Below are positions 27,441 through 35,383 of a DNA stretch of 64,000 nucleotides, piece after piece. How positions within the stretch are numbered: the stretch's first letter is position 1; each line of letters opens with the position of its first letter. This stretch comes from an uncultured Lachnospiraceae bacterium. Lineage in GTDB: Bacteria; Bacillota; Clostridia; Lachnospirales; Lachnospiraceae. The stretch covers positions 96,780 through 160,779 of the forward strand of contig CACZQN010000003.1 in the NCBI GenBank assembly GCA_902783375.1. Direction: 5' to 3'. The notes beneath the pieces were generated by a model. It searched no databases. It saw only the letters and a list, made by a program, of their open reading frames with translations, and was not told the DNA's origin. The position numbers and the translations under genes are program-made.

Positions 27441-28073
27441 TCAATCGATTTCGTTCATCTCTGTATTAACATCGGGTGTTTCCGAAACCGGTACTTCCCC
27501 GAATGTGAATCCGCTCTGTGCGGGTTCTGCCTCCTCTGCACCGGTCTTCTCTTCTTCCACCGCCGGCTCCACTTCTTCCGGGACAGGCTTTCCACAGGAA
27601 GTACAGAATTTATAGAACGGGGTCAGGACCTCGCCGCAGTACTGGCAGCGCTTCTCCTCTGGCTTATTCTCCGGAGTCGGTGCTTCCCAGGCCGGCTCTT
27701 CTGCCGGTTCCGGCACGAATTCAATCTTCTGGCCGCATGACGGGCAGAACGCCGATGTAGAAGGCACATCCGCGCCGCAGTGCGGACACTGTCCGATTCC
27801 CTTGACGACCTTGATCTTCTGCTCGTATCCTTTGATTTTTTCCTTCGCCTCTTTGATTCTGTCGAGAACCTCTGCGAAATCAGGGTCCGGCCGCTCAATG
27901 CCAAACCGCACTTCATACATTCTTCCCATTTCCTGATAGAGGGAATCGATATTTCTCTCCTCCTCGGCGATGGAAGAATTCAGTCTGGCGATCTCCGCCA
28001 TATCCTTCCCCTTCTGAATGGTTGTCTGGCCGAACTCACTGATCGTCTTTCCGAAATTGTTAAAGAAATTCAT
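27441..28073 (-). CDS. Coiled-coil protein with two zinc ribbons
   Basis: A 210-residue soluble protein. The N-terminal 90 residues are helical and probably coiled-coil. Two zinc ribbons of the CxxC...CxxC type follow (CPHCG...FCPSCG and CQYCG...FCTSCG), and the C-terminal tail is acidic with Thr and Ser. The start at 28073 has GGAGGAGG just upstream; a longer frame to 28157 has no such signal. It lies between the response regulator (140 bp) and the Ser/Thr kinase (about 40 bp). Proteins with this layout often accompany Hanks kinases in Clostridia, but no biochemical role is known to me. Confidence 0.8.
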   Translation of the reverse strand: MNFFNNFGKTISEFGQTTIQKGKDMAEIARLNSSIAEEERNIDSLYQEMGRMYEVRFGIERPDPDFAEVLDRIKEAKEKIKGYEQKIKVVKGIGQCPHCGADVPSTSAFCPSCGQKIEFVPEPAEEPAWEAPTPENKPEEKRCQYCGEVLTPFYKFCTSCGKPVPEEVEPAVEEEKTGAEEAEPAQSGFTFGEVPVSETPDVNTEMNEID

Positions 28074-28213
28074 AACCTCCTCCTCTCTTCCTGGTAAGCC
28101 CACTGATATACCCGTGCAGACAGCTGCAACAATGATCCTGACAGAAAACCCTATCATGATCCGGCTGCAACGTCAACCATGTTCATTTTAACAGTTTGTA
28201 AAACTCCCGCATA

Positions 28214-28885
28214 TTACACTTCAAACTTGTACCCCATGCCCCAGATGGTCTTGATGTACTCTCCCTTGTCCCCCATCTTACTACGGAGCTTCTTGACATG
28301 GGTGTCGATCGTTCTGGCATCCCCGTAATAATCATAATTCCAGACATTGTTCAGGATCCGTTCTCTGGAAAGGGCAACGCCCTGGTTCTGGATGAAATAA
28401 TCCAGCAGTTCGAATTCCTTGAAGGACAGATCGATGCTCTGCCCGTCGATTGTGACAGCATGCGCGCTCTTATCCATCCGGATACCGCCGACTTCGACCA
28501 CATCCGGCGTATCCCCGCCGGAACGGCGAAGAATCGCCTCCACACGGGCCACCAGGATCTTCGGGGAAAACGGTTTTGAGATATACTCATCCACGCCGAG
28601 TTCAAACCCGAGCAGTTCGTCCTTCTCCTCTGACTTCGCGGTCAGCATGATGATCGGCACCTTCGAGTACTGCCGGATCTCCCGGACCACCTGCCAGCCA
28701 TCCATCTTCGGCATCATCACGTCCAGGATAATCAGGGCGATATTCTTCTCTGCGAAGAACGTATCCACTGCCTGCTCACCGTCCGCTGCCTCGAGAACCT
28801 CGTAATGCTGGTGTGTCAGAAAGTCTTTCACCAGTTTCCGCATCCGGCTCTCATCATCTACAACTAATATCTTCGTTCCATCCAT
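28214..28885 (-). CDS. OmpR/PhoB-family response regulator
   Basis: A 223-residue regulator. The receiver is complete: D10-D11, phospho-acceptor D55, T82 and K104. The C-terminal winged helix has the usual ending RTIDTHVKKLRSK...IKTIWGMGYKF. I chose the ATG at 28885, since upstream codons lack a ribosome site and would fall in the promoter. No kinase gene adjoins it. The sensor kinase at 18871-20487 is on the same strand beyond the Ser/Thr kinase cassette and is the likely partner by context only. Confidence 0.95.
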   Translation of the reverse strand: MDGTKILVVDDESRMRKLVKDFLTHQHYEVLEAADGEQAVDTFFAEKNIALIILDVMMPKMDGWQVVREIRQYSKVPIIMLTAKSEEKDELLGFELGVDEYISKPFSPKILVARVEAILRRSGGDTPDVVEVGGIRMDKSAHAVTIDGQSIDLSFKEFELLDYFIQNQGVALSRERILNNVWNYDYYGDARTIDTHVKKLRSKMGDKGEYIKTIWGMGYKFEV

Positions 28886-28934
28886 TGGTTTTAATTCCTT
28901 GTTATAAAAGTAACTGTAAAAGCTTAACAGGAAT

Positions 28935-28963
28935 ACTATACCATTCTTGGCCCCGTCGTGCAA
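28935..28963 (-). promoter_or_regulatory. Sigma-A-type promoter of the response-regulator gene
   Basis: Minus-strand TTGCAC and TATAGT are spaced by 17 bases. Transcription would start near 28928, about 43 bases before the ATG at 28885. It may also serve the following cassette. Confidence 0.65.
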
Positions 28964-29049
28964 GAATTTAGGCAGTGATTCTTCATTTTCTACCACTTTC
29001 TGTCCTTTTTCTGCAGGTGGCAGACCCAGTGGCACGACCTGGTGGCGAT

Positions 29050-29081
29050 AAAAAAAGGATACCTTGTCAGTATCCTTTTTT
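29050..29081 (-). terminator. Rho-independent terminator after the 5'-nucleotidase gene
   Basis: The six-base stem GGATAC/GTATCC (29057-29062 with 29070-29075) has an A-run on one side and a T-run on the other, so it can work on either strand. It follows the nucleotidase stop at 29109 by about 30 bases. Confidence 0.85.
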
Positions 29082-29108
29082 CAGAAAATGCTCCGCAGTA
29101 ATCTGCGA

Positions 29109-31007
29109 TCATTCGGTAATCACGATTCTTCCCTGTCCGTACGGATCTTCGTACTCTGCCCCGATCACACCACCGAGATCTTCCGTGATGTAGTCGATCA
29201 GCACCTGGTTGTCGATCTTGACGCTGTCCTGCAGTAGTTCGGCACCGTCGAACATCGTATAGCCATCGCCTTGATCCAACAGCATATAGTTGTGGCTGGC
29301 GAGCGTATACATTTTCTCCGGATCAATCGGTTCGTCTCCGACCATGACATTCTTTACGCGGCGCTCGCCCTCAATCCCTGCAAACATGGTATTTTCGTCT
29401 TTGATACACGGGCTCTCGATGCTGGCATCGATCTCATAGGTCAGCCCGGATACCTGCAGGAAACCGCCGGTCTCACCCGGGATCGCACGGGATCCCCACT
29501 CCAGTGCGTCAAGGATCTGCTGTCCGGTCACCTTGACCACGCAGAGCGAATTTCCGAACGGATGGACACTCAGGATGTCCTTCAGGCGGATATCCCCGGC
29601 CGGAAGATTCACCCGGATGCCGCCGCCGCTTGAAAATGCGATTTCTGCACCGGACTGTGCCCGGAATGCATCCGCACAGAAATCACCGAGGTTTGTCTCC
29701 GCACGGCGCACCATGCGGATCGGTGTACCTTCCTCACTCTTTTCCACCGGATCAAAGATGGTCAGCTCGACCTCAGACTTCGCGACGACCTCATCCAGTT
29801 TCTGATAGAGTTCATCTGACGCCTCTGCGACCGCCTTCGCCATATCATTGTCGATCCCCAGCAGCTGCGGCGCGGCCACCGGATTGTTCCAGGTGAACAG
29901 TCCGGTCGTGATTGTTCCGTCCGCCGCAATCCTGCACCAGCCGATGCAGGCCATCTTTGTCCCGCAGGCCGATCGCAGCACTTCCTCACCATTTTTGTTC
30001 TTCATGACCACCTGATCCGTGTCATGGCTGTGCCCGTCGAGTAAGACATCAATTCCGCTGGTATTCGCAATGACATCCTCATAGGTCCAGGGACGGCAGT
30101 TTTCCTCATTTCCCAGATGGCCCATCGCCACGACATACTCCGCGCCTTCAGCTCTGGCAGCGTCCACGGCGCCCTGCACGGCGCCGTAAAGGGCTTCTCC
30201 GGTCTCATCCTGCATGAAACCATAGACGAAATTGCCCGCTTCATCCTGAAAATACCGTGGTGTCGAGGAGGTCAGTGTCTTCGGTGTCGTCATTCCGACA
30301 AAAGCCACCTTCTTTCCGGCCAGTTCCCGGATCACGTATGGTTTGAAGACCAGCTCACCGCTCTTGTTGAAATTGCAGCTGATATAGTCATATTCCGCAG
30401 TTTCCGCGAGGGCAAGGAATGTATCCATGCCGTAGTCAAACTCATGGTTTCCCGGGATTGCGACGGAATAGCCCATCTTATTCATCAGATCGACCAGGGC
30501 CGCTCCCTTGGTCATGGTCCCCAGTGGTTCTCCCTGGATGTTGTCCCCGTCATCGACCAGAATGACCTCATTCCCCTGGGACAGCAGATAGTCTCTGACC
30601 TGCGCAAGTCCCGCATAGCCAAAACCCTGATTCACACCACAGTGGACATCGCTGGTAAAGAGAATAACGATATCTCCGTTCTTCTCAACCGCAGGTTCTT
30701 CTGTAGTCTCTTTTGCCTCTGCAGTCTCTTCTGCCACATCAGCCGGCTGTGCTTCTTCTGTACCGGCGTTCTCCGGCTGCTCCGTCTCTGCCTCTGGGTC
30801 TGTTGCTGCGGAGCTGTTCTCCTCCGATGCGGCAGTGCTTTCAGCAGCGCTCTTCTGCGCGTTTTCCGCTGTCTGAGCGCTTGCTGTCGTCTGGGATGTA
30901 CTTGTTCCGCTTTTCTGTTCTGCCGTATTCCCGCAGGCACCGAGCGATAGGATCATCACCATCGCCAGCAGCATGGCAACGCCTGCTCTGATTCTTTGCA
31001 TCTTCAT
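29109..31007 (-). CDS. Lipoprotein bifunctional metallophosphatase / 5'-nucleotidase
   Basis: A 632-residue exported enzyme of the UshA/YfkN type. The N-terminus is a lipoprotein signal with lipobox LGAC (Cys near residue 25), followed by an Ala/Glu/Thr-rich linker of about 80 residues. The metallophosphatase domain shows the metal motifs TSDVHCG, DDGDNIQG and GNHEFDYG. The C-terminal 5'-nucleotidase domain shows NLGDFCADAFR and SGGGIRVNL. It would release phosphate and nucleosides from nucleotides outside the cell. I chose the ATG at 31007, nine bases after AGGAG; an upstream TTG is weaker. It is flanked by its own terminator and appears to be a single gene. Confidence 0.93.
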   Translation of the reverse strand: MKMQRIRAGVAMLLAMVMILSLGACGNTAEQKSGTSTSQTTASAQTAENAQKSAAESTAASEENSSAATDPEAETEQPENAGTEEAQPADVAEETAEAKETTEEPAVEKNGDIVILFTSDVHCGVNQGFGYAGLAQVRDYLLSQGNEVILVDDGDNIQGEPLGTMTKGAALVDLMNKMGYSVAIPGNHEFDYGMDTFLALAETAEYDYISCNFNKSGELVFKPYVIRELAGKKVAFVGMTTPKTLTSSTPRYFQDEAGNFVYGFMQDETGEALYGAVQGAVDAARAEGAEYVVAMGHLGNEENCRPWTYEDVIANTSGIDVLLDGHSHDTDQVVMKNKNGEEVLRSACGTKMACIGWCRIAADGTITTGLFTWNNPVAAPQLLGIDNDMAKAVAEASDELYQKLDEVVAKSEVELTIFDPVEKSEEGTPIRMVRRAETNLGDFCADAFRAQSGAEIAFSSGGGIRVNLPAGDIRLKDILSVHPFGNSLCVVKVTGQQILDALEWGSRAIPGETGGFLQVSGLTYEIDASIESPCIKDENTMFAGIEGERRVKNVMVGDEPIDPEKMYTLASHNYMLLDQGDGYTMFDGAELLQDSVKIDNQVLIDYITEDLGGVIGAEYEDPYGQGRIVITE

Positions 31008-31062
31008 TTCCAATTACTCCTTCCGAAGCGCAATTTTATTCATCCACAAGCCTGGGATCCCT

Positions 31063-31929
31063 TCATCCGAGTACTTCGACCAGTTCGATCTGGAAATTCA
31101 GTTCTTTTCCTGCCATCTCATGGTTGGCATCAAAGGTGATTGTCGTCTCCGTCTTGTCAGCGACCAGAACCGGGACAGGCTGCCCGAACTGGTTCTGCAG
31201 GTATACCCGCTGCCCGACCGAGACCTCTTCTGCTCCTGGAAGCTGTGCAATCTCCATGGTGAAAATCGCAGAAGGATCTGCTTCGCCATAGGCCTCTTCC
31301 GGCATGAGATGCACATTCACAATCTCACCGACCTTCATATTGGCGACCGCAGCATCAAAGCCACGGATCATCATCCCGGCACCGCAGATAAATTCCAGCG
31401 GTTCGCCGCGGTCATAGGAAGAATCAAACTGGGTTCCGTCATTAAAGGTTCCGCGGTAATGTGTTCTGCAGCGCTTGCCGACATTCGGGCCCTCGATGGC
31501 CTTTTCCTCATGGCAGCCTTCACAGCCGCCCTCATGACCGCCACAGTCATGCTCTCCGCAGTGTCCACCCTCGTGATCTCCACAGGAGTGTCCCTCACCG
31601 TGGTGATCACAGTTTGCACCGGTATTCACCAGTTCCCCGCGCAGGTAGGCTTCGACCGCTGCATCGGCATCTCCCGATGCACCTGCACAGAGTTCAATTC
31701 CATGCTCCGCGAGCGCTGCCTGTGCACCGCCGCCGATACCGCCGCAGATCAGAACATCAATCTTCTGATCGCCAAGAAGTGCTGCCAGTGCGCCGTGGCC
31801 GGCACCGTTCGAACCAATGACCTCAGAAGAAAGGATCTTTCCGTCTTCTACCGTGTAGACCTTGAACGTTTCCGTGTGTCCAAAGTGCTGGAAGATCTCT
31901 CCGTTTTCATATGTTACTGCAATTTTCAT
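31063..31929 (-). CDS. Fusion of NifX/NifB-type cofactor-binding domain and SlyD-type FKBP prolyl isomerase
   Basis: A 288-residue protein with three parts. Residues 1-105 match the dinitrogenase iron-molybdenum cofactor-binding fold (NifX/NafY type: start MKIAV, the HFGH segment, ICGGIGGGA). Residues 107-140 form a metal-binding linker with 6 Cys and 8 His in 34 residues. Residues 145-288 are an FKBP prolyl isomerase of the SlyD type, with the insert-in-flap domain between EEAYGE and FDANHEMAGKELNF. SlyD itself has a His/Cys-rich tail that binds nickel; here the metal-rich stretch sits in the middle. The start at 31929 has GAGAGG nine bases upstream. No nitrogenase gene is nearby. A role in metal handling is an inference. 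Confidence 0.85.
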   Translation of the reverse strand: MKIAVTYENGEIFQHFGHTETFKVYTVEDGKILSSEVIGSNGAGHGALAALLGDQKIDVLICGGIGGGAQAALAEHGIELCAGASGDADAAVEAYLRGELVNTGANCDHHGEGHSCGDHEGGHCGEHDCGGHEGGCEGCHEEKAIEGPNVGKRCRTHYRGTFNDGTQFDSSYDRGEPLEFICGAGMMIRGFDAAVANMKVGEIVNVHLMPEEAYGEADPSAIFTMEIAQLPGAEEVSVGQRVYLQNQFGQPVPVLVADKTETTITFDANHEMAGKELNFQIELVEVLG

Positions 31930-31980
31930 CGTCACCATCCTCTCAATTTTCTTTGCCGGTCATGATACAACCTTCTTGTA

Positions 31981-32009
31981 GTTGTACCGCATAACCGGAC
32001 CAAAGTCAA
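31981..32009 (-). promoter_or_regulatory. Probable promoter of the NifX-FKBP fusion gene
   Basis: Minus-strand TTGACT and TACAAC are spaced by 17 bases, in the short gap between the tmRNA terminator and the gene. The predicted leader is about 45 bases. Confidence 0.5.
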
Positions 32010-32021
32010 ATCTTTTCATCA

Positions 32022-32054
32022 CGAAAAAAACCACGGCATGCCAGCCGTGGTTTT
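32022..32054 (-). terminator. Terminator of the tmRNA gene
   Basis: A seven-base stem (CCACGGC/GCCGTGG, 32031-32037 with 32044-32050) is followed on the minus strand by seven T. It lies about 20 bases after the mature tmRNA 3' end. Confidence 0.88.
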
Positions 32055-32070
32055 CCTTTACCATAAAATA

Positions 32071-32404
32071 TGGAGCTGAGGGGAATCGAACCCCTGTCCG
32101 AAGACCCATCCATTGTCCTTCTACAAGCTTAGCTGCTTATCTGACATTCCCTCCGCCGGGCACGAAACAGCACGTTCCAGGTTTCAGTAGACCCTTATAC
32201 GCCCATGTGCCAGGGCCGTCACACATGTCGTTTCCTACATCATCGATGCCCTGGCCTCCTGATGTAGGTGTCAGGAGCAGGACAGCTGCCCTCAGGCAGC
32301 GTATGCTAAATTATCTTCAGCGTTTATTTTTAATTTTGGATTTAACGCATACCTGCGGCTTGCTTCTCCAAGTTCAAAATCCCCGTCGAAACCAGTACAA
32401 CCCC
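32071..32404 (-). ncRNA. ssrA: tmRNA (transfer-messenger RNA)
   Basis: About 334 bases. The 5' end GGGGUUG pairs with CAGCUCC at the 3' end to form the acceptor stem, and the T-arm GGTTCGATTCC is typical. The 5' tRNA-like part has the conserved GGTTTCGACGGGGAT stretch. CCA is not encoded after the discriminator A. The mRNA-like frame ends with codons for NAEDNLAYAA followed by TGA, a normal clostridial proteolysis tag ending in AA. tmRNA rescues stalled ribosomes with SmpB, whose gene lies 480 bases upstream. I see no promoter at the expected distance upstream, since a terminator-like hairpin sits there. Confidence 0.97.
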
Positions 32405-32406
32405 AG

Positions 32407-32437
32407 AAAACTGCCGCAGGATCTCTCCCGCGGCAGT
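32407..32437 (-). terminator. Hairpin with short T-run between the cold-shock gene and ssrA
   Basis: The seven-base GC-rich stem CTGCCGC/GCGGCAG (32411-32417 with 32430-32436) is followed by TTTT on the minus strand and ends only about three bases before the tmRNA 5' end. It may be a leaky terminator or a processing signal for a precursor RNA. Confidence 0.65.
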
Positions 32438-32467
32438 GATTGTCCGTCTTTTGTTCGTCAGATGAGA

Positions 32468-32683
32468 TTACTCAACTACTGTAACATTGACAGCTCTCAG
32501 CTTAGCAGCGTTCTTCGGATCCTGCTCGGTATCAAAAGTAACCTTCTGACCTTCGTTCAGAGTCTTGAAGCCTTCAGCATTGATAGCGGAAAAATGTACG
32601 AATACATCATCACCGCCGTTGTCATTCGTGATAAAGCCGTAGCCTTTCTCCGAATTGAACCACTTAACAATACCTGTGTTCAT
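32468..32683 (-). CDS. Cold-shock domain protein
   Basis: A 71-residue single-stranded nucleic-acid-binding protein of the CspA family. RNP1 (KGYGFI, about 15-20) and RNP2 (VFVHF, about 28-32) are intact and the length is normal. The start at 32683 has AAGGAGGG nine bases upstream; the frame runs on 30 codons into the leader without support. It has a strong promoter and a leader of about 105 bases, as is common for cold-shock genes, whose leader RNA can act in regulation. It is inserted between smpB and ssrA. Confidence 0.95.
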   Translation of the reverse strand: MNTGIVKWFNSEKGYGFITNDNGGDDVFVHFSAINAEGFKTLNEGQKVTFDTEQDPKNAAKLRAVNVTVVE

Positions 32684-32797
32684 CCTAGGCACCCTCCTTA
32701 AAAAATGATGTGTATCCAAAGATCCAAGGAGCCGTAATGCATGTACCTGGACAGTATAGCTTCGTGCTTGCATTGAACGATTTGAAATACAGAAGTA

Positions 32798-32826
32798 ATC
32801 CTAACACAATTCACAATAAATGTCAA
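32798..32826 (-). promoter_or_regulatory. Strong promoter of the cold-shock gene
   Basis: Minus-strand TTGACA (perfect) and TAGGAT are spaced by 17 bases. Transcription would start near 32790, leaving a leader of about 105 bases. It may also feed the downstream tmRNA gene. Confidence 0.75.
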
Positions 32827-32885
32827 TTGTTAAATAAATAACCGCATGCTATGGGAAATCACACGCAATTGTCTGCGCCCATATT

Positions 32886-33353
32886 CTATCGCATCCGCAC
32901 CTTGAACTCCTTTTCCGCTTCTCTCCGCTGGTCCTTCTTCGCGATATCCTGCCGCTTATCATAGAGCTTCTTACCTCTTGCCAGCCCGATCTCGAGCTTG
33001 ACAAGACTCCCCTTCAGATAGACCCGGATCGGAATGATCGTATACCCGGCGGTCTTCACCTTCCCGGCCAGCCGGTTGATCTCCTGCCGGTGCAGCAGCA
33101 GTTTCCGTACCCGGAGCGGGTCCCGGTTGAAGATATTCCCCTTCTCATACGGTGAGACGTGCATGCCGAGGATGATCACTTCGCCGTGCTTGTCGATCTG
33201 GATGTAGGATTCATTGATGGAGCACTTGCCCATGCGGATCGACTTCACTTCTGTTCCGACCAGCTCAATCCCGCACTCAAAGCGCTCTTCAATGAAATAT
33301 TCAAAACTTGCCTTCTTGTTCTGGGCAACAACTTTATAATGTTCTTTCGTCAT
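32886..33353 (-). CDS. smpB: SmpB, tmRNA-binding protein
   Basis: A 155-residue protein that binds the tRNA-like part of tmRNA and takes it to stalled ribosomes. Family segments seen are [25 protein letters not shown], the core VSPYEKGN and the basic C-terminal tail with [14 protein letters not shown]. The length is normal. I chose the ATG at 33353, with GGAGG eight bases upstream; the frame extends 11 codons further. It follows secG, whose terminator hairpin lies between. The rnr gene that often sits between secG and smpB is absent. Confidence 0.97.
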   Translation of the reverse strand: MTKEHYKVVAQNKKASFEYFIEERFECGIELVGTEVKSIRMGKCSINESYIQIDKHGEVIILGMHVSPYEKGNIFNRDPLRVRKLLLHRQEINRLAGKVKTAGYTIIPIRVYLKGSLVKLEIGLARGKKLYDKRQDIAKKDQRREAEKEFKVRMR

Positions 33354-33363
33354 AGGGACCTCC

Positions 33364-33420
33364 ACGTAAAAACCGGGTATCATCACGAGACCAGAAGTCT
33401 TAAGAGGATGATACCCGGTT
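33364..33420 (-). terminator. Long hairpin terminator after secG
   Basis: Arms of 14 bases (33371-33384 with 33407-33420), a loop of 22 bases and a following T-run on the minus strand. It lies just before the ribosome site of smpB, so smpB expression may depend on read-through. Confidence 0.8.
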
Positions 33421-33443
33421 CAGTAAAGTCTTATGAATGTGGA

Positions 33444-33683
33444 TTACCAGTTCAGGTTCAGCAGAACGGAAAGAATCACAAATCCGATTGTAAGACCGGT
33501 TGTAACCTTGTTCAGCAGTCCTTCCATCGAACGGCCACGGTTCTTTCCCCAGTACGTATCTGCAACACCACTGATTGCTCCGGACAGTCCTGCGCTCTTA
33601 CCTTCCTGCATCAGAACGACAACAGTAAGGCCTACGCAGACCAGACAATAAACGATTGTAACAATCACTCTTAAAGCTGCCAT
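33444..33683 (-). CDS. secG: SecG, preprotein translocase subunit
   Basis: A 79-residue membrane protein with two hydrophobic segments (about 4-24 and 56-76) and the conserved cytoplasmic loop VLMQEGKSAGLSGAISG. It is a subunit of the SecYEG channel. The ATG at 33683 has AGGAGG upstream and a promoter about 35 bases before that. Length and topology are normal. Confidence 0.93.
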   Translation of the reverse strand: MAALRVIVTIVYCLVCVGLTVVVLMQEGKSAGLSGAISGVADTYWGKNRGRSMEGLLNKVTTGLTIGFVILSVLLNLNW

Positions 33684-33716
33684 TGTATCTCATCCTCCTA
33701 AACGCATCTGCGAGAT

Positions 33717-33745
33717 ACTATACCACATTCACTCAGGAAATGCAA
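33717..33745 (-). promoter_or_regulatory. Promoter of secG
   Basis: Minus-strand TTGCAT and TATAGT are spaced by 17 bases. The start would be near 33710, about 27 bases before the secG ATG. Confidence 0.65.
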
Positions 33746-33763
33746 GTTGATTTTTGGAAACAC

Positions 33764-35269
33764 TTATTTTGCCGTTTTCTCCCACGGCATGGCCCCTTTC
33801 ATGTTGCTGAGGACCATCATCGCAGCGACCATGATGATCACGCTGACCGCAAGGCCGATCCACGGCGTGTTGGTAAAGCCGACGATCAGGTAGCCGATCG
33901 CGCAGATCACCGCAACAAGGGTCGCATACGGGATCTGCGTCTCCACGTGGCGGATGTGCTGGCACTGTGCGCCGGTAGAGGACAGGATCGTCGTATCCGA
34001 AATCGGGGAACAGTGATCTCCATAGATCGAGCCGGCCAGTGTCGCGCCCAGTGCCGGAATCAGCATGTAGCTTCCGCTCTCTCCCGCACAGATCATGGAA
34101 ACGATCGGAATCAGGATACCGAACGTGCCCCAGGAAGTGCCCATCGAGAAGGACATCAGTGCGGCAATGACGAAGATGATAAATGGCAGAAGGGCGAACG
34201 GCAGGTTGCTGCTCTGTACGAAACCGGAGATGAATTCGCCGGTTCCGATCATTTCACGGCAGACACCGCCGAGGCTCCAGGAAAGGACCAGGATCAGCAT
34301 CGGTGCAACAATACTGCTGATGCCGCCGACGATCGACTCGATAAACTCCTTCGCCGACATGATCTTTCTCGGGATATACAGAATCATGGCGGTCACGATG
34401 CCGGCAAATGCACCGAGTGACAGGCCTGCAACCGGGTTCTCGCCGATGGCCTGGGAGAACGGAACGCCGTCAAAGAAGCCGCCGACATAGCCCATGCCGA
34501 GGATAGCGACGATGATCAGGGCAAGGATCGGAAGCACCAGATCCCAGACTGTTCCTTTCGTATTGACCGGTCCCTTCTCCGCTTCCGCAACCGGATTGCC
34601 TTCCTTCGCAGCCCGCTCTTCCGCTCTCTTCATCGGACCGAAATCTCTGCCGGTGACGCAGATGAAGATGACCATCATGATGGTCAGAAGTGCATAGAAG
34701 TTATACGGGACCGTTGAAAGGAAAGCATGGAATCCATTGGTTTCACTGATCTCGCTGGCTACCGCGACTGCCCAGCTGGAAACCGGCGCGATGATACAGA
34801 CCGGCGCAGCGGTTGCATCGATGATGTAGGCCAGTTTCTCACGGGAAATCTTCTCCCGGTCGTAGACCGGACGCATGACGGTCCCGATGGTCAGGCAGTT
34901 GAAGCCGTCATCGATGAAGATCAGGACGCCAAGCAGTGCTGTCGCAAGCCGTGTTGCCGCCTTGCTTTTCAGCTTCGTCTCGGCCCATCTTCCGTAGGCT
35001 TCCGAACCGCCGGACCTGGAGACCAGCGTGACAACAGCCCACAGCAGTGCCAGGAAGATAATCATGTAGGAGTTGTCCGATATTTTCGAACTCATCATAT
35101 CAAAGGTATGTGTGAATACCTGCAGAAACGGTTCACCGGATGCACCGACATAGATGATCATGCCGGAAAGCACGCCCAGGAACAAAGAAGAATACACTTC
35201 TTTCGTAATCAGCGCCAGCGCAATGGCAATCAGCGGTGGCAGGATCGAAAGGATCCCTGTTTCAATCAT
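33764..35269 (-). CDS. NhaC-family Na+/H+ antiporter or related transporter
   Basis: A 501-residue integral membrane protein with about 11-12 hydrophobic segments. Segments typical of the NhaC group are LLGVLIFIDDGFNCLTIGTVM, the MSFSMGTSWGTFGILIPI loop and IYGDHCSPISDTTILSSTGA. Members exchange sodium and protons, or a carboxylate or amino acid for a cation; the substrate cannot be read from the sequence. It stands alone between the tpiA terminator and secG. The start at 35269 is an ATG with AAAGAGGG upstream. Confidence 0.9.
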   Translation of the reverse strand: MIETGILSILPPLIAIALALITKEVYSSLFLGVLSGMIIYVGASGEPFLQVFTHTFDMMSSKISDNSYMIIFLALLWAVVTLVSRSGGSEAYGRWAETKLKSKAATRLATALLGVLIFIDDGFNCLTIGTVMRPVYDREKISREKLAYIIDATAAPVCIIAPVSSWAVAVASEISETNGFHAFLSTVPYNFYALLTIMMVIFICVTGRDFGPMKRAEERAAKEGNPVAEAEKGPVNTKGTVWDLVLPILALIIVAILGMGYVGGFFDGVPFSQAIGENPVAGLSLGAFAGIVTAMILYIPRKIMSAKEFIESIVGGISSIVAPMLILVLSWSLGGVCREMIGTGEFISGFVQSSNLPFALLPFIIFVIAALMSFSMGTSWGTFGILIPIVSMICAGESGSYMLIPALGATLAGSIYGDHCSPISDTTILSSTGAQCQHIRHVETQIPYATLVAVICAIGYLIVGFTNTPWIGLAVSVIIMVAAMMVLSNMKGAMPWEKTAK

Positions 35270-35340
35270 AACCCAGCCCTCTTTCTAACGTGCACAATTA
35301 ACTTGCGCAATTCCGACCTTTCTGGTATGTTTTCTCTCCA

Positions 35341-35378
35341 GAAAAACAGGCAGATGACAGATGGTCATCTGCCTGTCG
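35341..35378 (-). terminator. Terminator of tpiA (glycolytic operon end)
   Basis: A 13-base stem (35346-35358 with 35364-35376) has a short loop and a T-run on the minus strand. It ends the gap-pgk-tpiA unit. Confidence 0.9.
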
Positions 35379-35383
35379 GAAGA

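Noticed and set aside
31063..31929. NifX-like start taken as part of a nitrogenase cluster
   Set aside because: No nif, anf or hydrogenase gene is near; the domain family is common in non-fixing anaerobes.
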